A stretch of DNA of 64,000 nt from Papaver somniferum. Lineage: Eukaryota; Streptophyta; Magnoliopsida; Ranunculales; Papaveraceae. Position numbers and translations under genes: made by a program. The notes under the pieces are model-generated. The model saw only the letters and a program-made list of their open reading frames with translations. It was not told the DNA's origin and made no database searches. Location of the stretch: the NCBI RefSeq assembly GCF_003573695.1, contig NC_039365.1, positions 129,605,466 through 129,669,465 on the forward strand, in the 5' to 3' direction. Below are positions 59,211-64,000 of the stretch, piece by piece. How positions within the stretch are numbered: the first letter of the stretch is position 1; each line of letters opens with the position of its first letter.

Positions 59211-60291
59211 CGAAGAAATATAAACTACAGAGGGATTCTATACAATCACAAACAAGGCCGACTCGACTCCACCAAAGCAAACCTAAAGATTTCTAGCAAA
59301 CAAAAAGCATGATGGCTCCACTTAGATTGTTTCTAGACCAGCTTCTATCTTTCGAAAGGGAATTCGTTGCAATTTGAGCAAACCCCTCTGGAATCAATCC
59401 GAGTCAAAGTAAGTTGAATTGAGGCGAGGGAAGCTCAGTGGAGCTTTGATACCCAAGGCCTCACCGCTATCACAAGGCGGCGCAGTCACGCATTCAACTC
59501 ACAGAAACCATCATGAACTTTGGAGTGTGCTTAAAGAGCAACCAATATTTTTCGAACGAGTTTCCTATTAAGCTCGTTACCCTATCGGTCTCGTTCTATT
59601 CCAAATTTTAAGCTTGGGTTCGCGTTAGGTTTTGTTTTCCTAAGGCGGGCAAGAAGGGAACGGTGATGAAATCCGAACCCTTATCTTGTTTAGGCCAGGC
59701 CTTCCCTTTACTAGGAAAATAAAGACAGTCCGGTTCGTCCTCAAACAATTATCACCTTAAGGCAGACAGTAACCCGCTTGCAGGAGATTGCGGGTGTTTC
59801 GATTGGACTTACCTCCCGTACCAGACGGGCGATGAACCGTTGTCGTCGACTCGGGCCACGATCCTATGCCGTGTGCGAACCCGAGGGGCCGAGACGATAT
59901 AGTAATCGTCGTCCTTCCCTGCACACAGTTTATATAATAATTTTTTTTTTTTTAATAATAATACCCTTCCGTAGGGTTAAAAAAAATAAAGTCCAATTGT
60001 TTAAAGTCCAAAGTCCAAATAAAGTAAAGTGCAAAAGAAAAAGAAAAATAACCTAAAAAAAAAATATATAAAAATCTCTCTTTTTTTTCCTCTCTTTTCT
60101 ATATATAAAACAAAAAAAAGAAAATTCCTCTTTCGCTCCTTTCGCTTTAAGCTTTTCCTTCCATGGTCCTTAGTACTCCACTTCGAACCTGCAAATCAAA
60201 GACAAAAAGAAACGTAAAAAGGAAAAAAAATAATAATAAACCTAAAAAAATTCTACCTAAGGACAAGTCCGCGTCGGCGGCGCCAAAAATT
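59211..60291 (-). other. Element C leader and primer-binding region
   Basis: On the sense strand this is the leader between the 5' LTR and the acidic ORF. The primer-like site is at about 60268-60286. A GC-rich block at about 59760-59925 contrasts with the AT-rich surroundings and contains a CCCGC...GCGGG pairing near 59772-59793. No ORF of note. Confidence 0.55.
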
Positions 60292-61857
60292 TGATGTATT
60301 TTCAAATTTTGTTGTAGATAGTGGTGAAAACTGGGTTCTTTTCGAACTTGTGAAGGTAACTTTTTTCTAGATTTAAATAAATAAATTTATATGCACAATA
60401 TTAAAAAAATATGGGAGAGAATTTTTACTGGGGGTCAGGATTCCACCATCCACCAAAATTTATGTGATTCAATAACAATTCTTATCATGCAATTCTAGAC
60501 AATATAACTCCAATCAAAGGGAATTGTGATTCTAATCATTGCCTAAATTAGATTTTGAAAACATCCATTGTTAATCGCGAGCATGAAGTATCAAAAGCAA
60601 TTTACTAAGCATACTCCATCAAGAGAAAACATAATTGATTAATAAAAATCATTTACTCCATATTTATTCGGTGCAATTAATCATAAAAGAGTTGCATAAA
60701 TAAATTTAAATAAATTTTACCACATAACTTTTGGAAGAACGGCTTCCTCCGTCACCCATGGGATTGGATTTATCTACTCATGATGAAAAACCTCTCAAAA
60801 TGATTCATTGATACTCAAAAGTTGTTTACAATCAAGAGAAAAATGGAGAAAAAATAGTTTACAACACTGTTTGCAACGCATAAAAACGTTACAAACAGCT
60901 GTTAGAACAGCGACAAAAGGGAAGTGCCGTTTCCTGGTTGAATACGTCCCTCACTTGAGCGTCGCAGACGCTTGGGTAAAACGACTGCTTCTACGCGTCT
61001 GTTCTTCGCGTTCTTCAGTTTACACCAGCAGAAAACTCTTCACTGCGTGTTCTTCTTTTTGATTTTTTTCGACTCCTAAACTATCCCACAGACTCTCCAA
61101 CTCTTCTCAACTCTTTAGCCTTGTATTTATAGTGTTTTAGAACAAAAATATCCGACCATAACACCGTATAATCTCCCATTAATCCCGTCATTGCTCGCTG
61201 CCCATATTTAACAATAATTTCCATTTTTGGCTTCTACACACGTAAACTTTGATCCTGCACGCTCTAGTTAACCTTCCCCACGCCTCCAAAGTCATCGAAC
61301 TCCTCCACAACACTCCATGCATGGCAAACACACAATCAAACTCATGTTACAGGACACGTTGCTCTGTTTTGAGCTCGTGACTCAAACCAGGATTTCCAGC
61401 CAATTCCGATCAAATCCGATGCCCACAATGTGTTCCTTAAGCTATATCACATCTTCCTACCAAGTTTGAGCCATTGAATCGCAACACAACACCTTCATTT
61501 TGTCTATTTAAAATCTGCCAGTTGATGAACCAATTTTCCCGCCAAAAAGTTTATTTGAATTTGAGAAGAAGGTGCCCCTTATCCAGAGTGCTGGGGTGCG
61601 AATAGTAATTTGGGTGGAAATAGTAATTTTTCTGGGATCCTCCGGTACATTTCTTGGGACGTTTCCGGTGCATTTCTGGGGTGCCTTTCAGTGCATTTCT
61701 CCGGGGTGTAAAACATTACTTATTGAGCAACTCTTTCTACACAAGGGGTATTTCTCCAAAAACACCTAAACAAACATAAAAACACCACAATAAGCAAAAA
61801 TGGGTATTAACAAAATACACAAAAGAGATGAAAATAGACACATAAATGCGTCTATCA
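60292..61857 (-). repeat. Element C right (5') LTR (1566 bp)
   Basis: Same ends as the left LTR; TATA-like TATAAATA on the sense strand at about 61124-61131. Confidence 0.93.
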
Positions 61858-63776
61858 GGCTACCAATAATAGATCGATACAGTTTTTGGTCCACATTTAC
61901 TCCTTTCTCATCTCTGTGTAGTTTATCAGTGGTATCCATAGGTGTCAGTTTTGGAGTTGACTTATCTAGACCAAACCTTGAGACAAGATCCTCGGCATAT
62001 TTTTCTTGAGATAAGTAAATTCCATCCTTATGTTGCTGAATTTTTAATCCTAAGAAGAACTTTAATTCACCAACATTGCTCATTTCAAATTCTTTGCCAA
62101 GAGAGACTTGAGAATCTTTTACAAGTTTCTCAGAAGTTGAACCATAGATGATATCATCTACATGGACTTGAGCAATGACAACATATTTCCCACTCTATTT
62201 GGTAAACAAGGTTTTATCAGCTCCGCCTCTCGAAAAACCTTTCATAAGAAGAGAGGCAGTAAGTTTTTCGAACCAGGCACGAAGCGCTTGTTTTAACCCA
62301 TATAATGCCTTTTTAAGTTTAAGAACATAATCTGGGAAATTAGGTTGAGCGACATAGACCTCTCCCTTTAAATTTCCGTTTAGGAACGCGGATTTTATGT
62401 CCTTTTGAAACAGCTTAACCTTAAGAAAACAAGCATGAGCTAATAACAACCGAATGGACTCAAGGCGTGCCACGTGAGCAAAGGTTTCGTCAAAGTCGAT
62501 ACCTTCAATCTGTAAATATCCCTAAGTGACAAGTCTGGCTTTATTTCTAAATTTTTTACCAAATCCATTATACTTATTCTTGAATGTCATTTTGTACCAA
62601 CAATATTGATATTGGAGGGACAAGGTACTAGTTCCCATACGTCTTGTATTTGAAATTGATTTAACTCTTCATGCATTGCATTCACCCAAAAGGGATCCCT
62701 AAGAGCTTCATCAGTATTTCGCGGTTCTACTTGTGAAAGATAACAACCAAATTGCAAATATTTTGAAGTTGTCCTCTTGTCTTAGAAGTATAATCTCTAC
62801 CTCCAATAATACTGTTGGGATCATGATTCCTTTGAACCCATAGGTGTCGAGGAGGGACACGCTCTTGTTCAACAGGAGTAGCCTGATCAGTGCTCTTCTC
62901 CTCGTCACTAGAAATATTAGGATCAGTAACAGTTGGAATGACTTCAACTGATTCTGGAATTTCTTTGACTTTCTCAATCGTCTCAGTTGGAGGCAATTCA
63001 ACAGGAGGATTATCATGATAGAAATTACTAATATCATCGATAATAACATTAGCAGACTCCATCATAACTTGGGTTCTGAGATTAAACACTCGAAAACCAC
63101 GACTATCAGAAGCATAGCCAAGGAAAATACCTTCATCACTTTTAGTGTCAAATTTCCCTCTCTGTTCTTTAGAATGTAACACTTACTTCCGAACACTCTG
63201 AGATAATGCAAGTTGGGTTTTCTACCGTACCACAACTCATAAGGAGTGTTTAGGGTTCCAGACCGTAGGTAGACACGGTTGATCAAATAACATGTTGTGA
63301 AGACAACGTCTCCCCAAAACCTTAACGACAAGTTTTTGTTATGGAGCATTACCTGGCCATTTCCTGAATGTTCCTATTTTTTCTTTCGGAAACTCCATTA
63401 GCTTGAGGACTAATAGGTGGTGAATATTGCTGAATAATCCCCAGATCGTCAAAAAATTCAAACACCTTAGTGTCCTTGAATTCAGTTCCACGGTCGCTTC
63501 TAATTTTCTTTAGTTTGCGACCTTGTTCGTTTTGGATGCTCTTAACAATAATCTTGAATTCATCAAGGGTTTCATTCTTATGAGATAGGAATGCAACCCA
63601 AGTGAATCTGGTGTAATCATCTACCATAACTAAAGCATATTTCTTACCAGCAACCGTGGGTTGTTGAATAGGTCTGAAGAGGTCCATATGAATTAAATCA
63701 AGTGGATCTTTAGTGAGGATATCTCTAGATAATTTATGGTGAACTTTCATTTGTTTACCCTTTTGACAGGCACCAC
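61858..63776 (-). pseudogene. Element E pol, N-terminal part: integrase and reverse transcriptase
   Basis: Minus-strand Copia pol. The end of the integrase zinc finger (CQKGKQ) is near 63760. The DDE core is in MDLFRP, KKIRSDRGTEF and ANGVSERKNR (63349-63750), then LRFWGDVVFTTCYLINR, IFLGYASDSRGFRVFN, and RT motifs QKDIKSAFLNGNL, ALYGLKQALRAWFEKL and LKFFLGLKIQQHKDG. Frameshifts lie near 63180-63200, and a TAG after TLFTK (near 62194) is not shared with the 55477-57002 copy. It is cut at 61857 by C and at 63776 by F. INT before RT confirms Copia. Confidence 0.9.
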
Positions 63777-64000
63777 TGATGTGCTTTTCAATTTAGTTGT
63801 AGTAATAGGTTCGTTGAGACTTGTGAAAGCAAAAGATTCTAGATTTACTAAAAATGAAGAAAACTTAACTCAAAATTTGATTTCAAGATATTAAAGATAA
63901 CCAAGACACTAGAATCCACTATTACACATAGGGTTGCACATGGTACGGTACGGCCCGGTTCTCTTATGGAACCGGTCCCTATACTTGGTGTTGGCCGGTA
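63777..64000. mobile_element. Element F: start of a further LTR, related to the element C LTR
   Basis: The coding sequence of E stops abruptly and TGATGTGCTTTTCAATTTAG begins, resembling the plus-strand edge of the C LTR (TGATGTATTTTCAAATTTTG) and staying similar for about 80 bp. The element runs off the window, so its target duplication and content cannot be checked. Confidence 0.55.
63929..64000. mobile_element. Start of a hAT-like element inside F
   Basis: TAGGGTTGCACATGG looks like a hAT terminus and is followed by GGTACGGTACGGCCCGG and an inverted GGAACCGGTCCC, typical of subterminal repeats. Only one end is in the window. Confidence 0.45.

Larger units (their letters stand above)
53912..61857 (-). 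mobile_element. Element C: minus-strand LARD-type gypsy element with internal duplication of flanking DNA
   Basis: Target duplication GGCTA at 53907-53911 and 61858-61862, within the RT gene of E. LTRs 53912-55476 and 60292-61857 (TGATAGACGC to AATACATCA on the sense strand) are nearly identical. A primer-like site TGGCGCCGCCGACGCGGAC follows the 5' LTR. The internal part 57003-60291 holds an acidic ORF but no pol. Between the left LTR and this internal part lies 55477-57002, a second copy of E sequence from beyond the right LTR (61858-63385). The true 3' end of the internal region and its polypurine tract are therefore missing. Confidence 0.88.

Noticed and set aside
59760..59925. GC-rich block as possible rRNA or tRNA gene
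   Set aside because: No tRNA cloverleaf or rRNA core sequence recognised; it fits the leader of element C.
1..64000. CRISPR arrays, bacterial operons, riboswitches, tRNA genes
   Set aside because: None seen; introns, LTRs and LINE remnants show a plant nuclear genome.

Overview
This is a nuclear plant sequence, most probably from a eudicot with a large, retrotransposon-rich genome. It holds one intact host gene, a 13-exon DNA mismatch-repair gene MSH2 (117-6865, + strand). The remaining 57 kb is almost wholly transposable elements, many nested. The MSH2 protein resembles the plant form closely, but I cannot fix the plant family from the sequence alone.

Layout. 1-116: MSH2 promoter with an E2F-type site and a TATA box. 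117-6865: MSH2. 6866-12378: intergenic DNA with two small inverted-repeat (MITE-like) elements, a LINE 3' end, a degenerate minisatellite and a few weak ORF relics. 12388-14063: non-autonomous Mutator-like element with ~200 bp terminal inverted repeats and a perfect 9-bp target duplication. 14247-14324: 78-bp Stowaway-like foldback. 14370-27066: element A, a minus-strand non-autonomous (LARD-type) Ty3/gypsy element with >4 kb LTRs. Its 3' LTR carries a 1.1-kb hAT element and its 5' LTR an unclassified 1.6-kb insert. 27072-28591: Copia LTR/primer-site remnant (G).

28592-63776 is a nest. The oldest layer is a minus-strand Copia element of SIRE/Maximus type (E). Its 3' LTR was split by a plus-strand relative (D, 29669-51032, TSD ACTAG). 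The 3' LTR of D was then split by a plus-strand Athila-like Ty3/gypsy element (B, 35848-48905, TSD TCTAT), which has a decayed gag-pol. The reverse-transcriptase gene of E was separately split by a minus-strand LARD (C, 53912-61857, TSD GGCTA). C is rearranged: its left LTR is followed by a second copy of 1.5 kb of right-flank E sequence. A further LTR (F) starts at 63777 and holds the start of a hAT-like element at 63929; both run off the window.

How the elements relate. A, B and C share primer-site type, polypurine-tract context and two hairpin motifs downstream of their coding regions. A is therefore probably mobilised by B-like autonomous elements. The best candidate for something undescribed is a 48-nt two-hairpin motif. 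It occurs in A, B and C with exactly conserved spacing and one compensatory base-pair change. A and C also share an acidic protein with repeated PIQ motifs and a DPQLFRLL motif that I cannot assign to any family.
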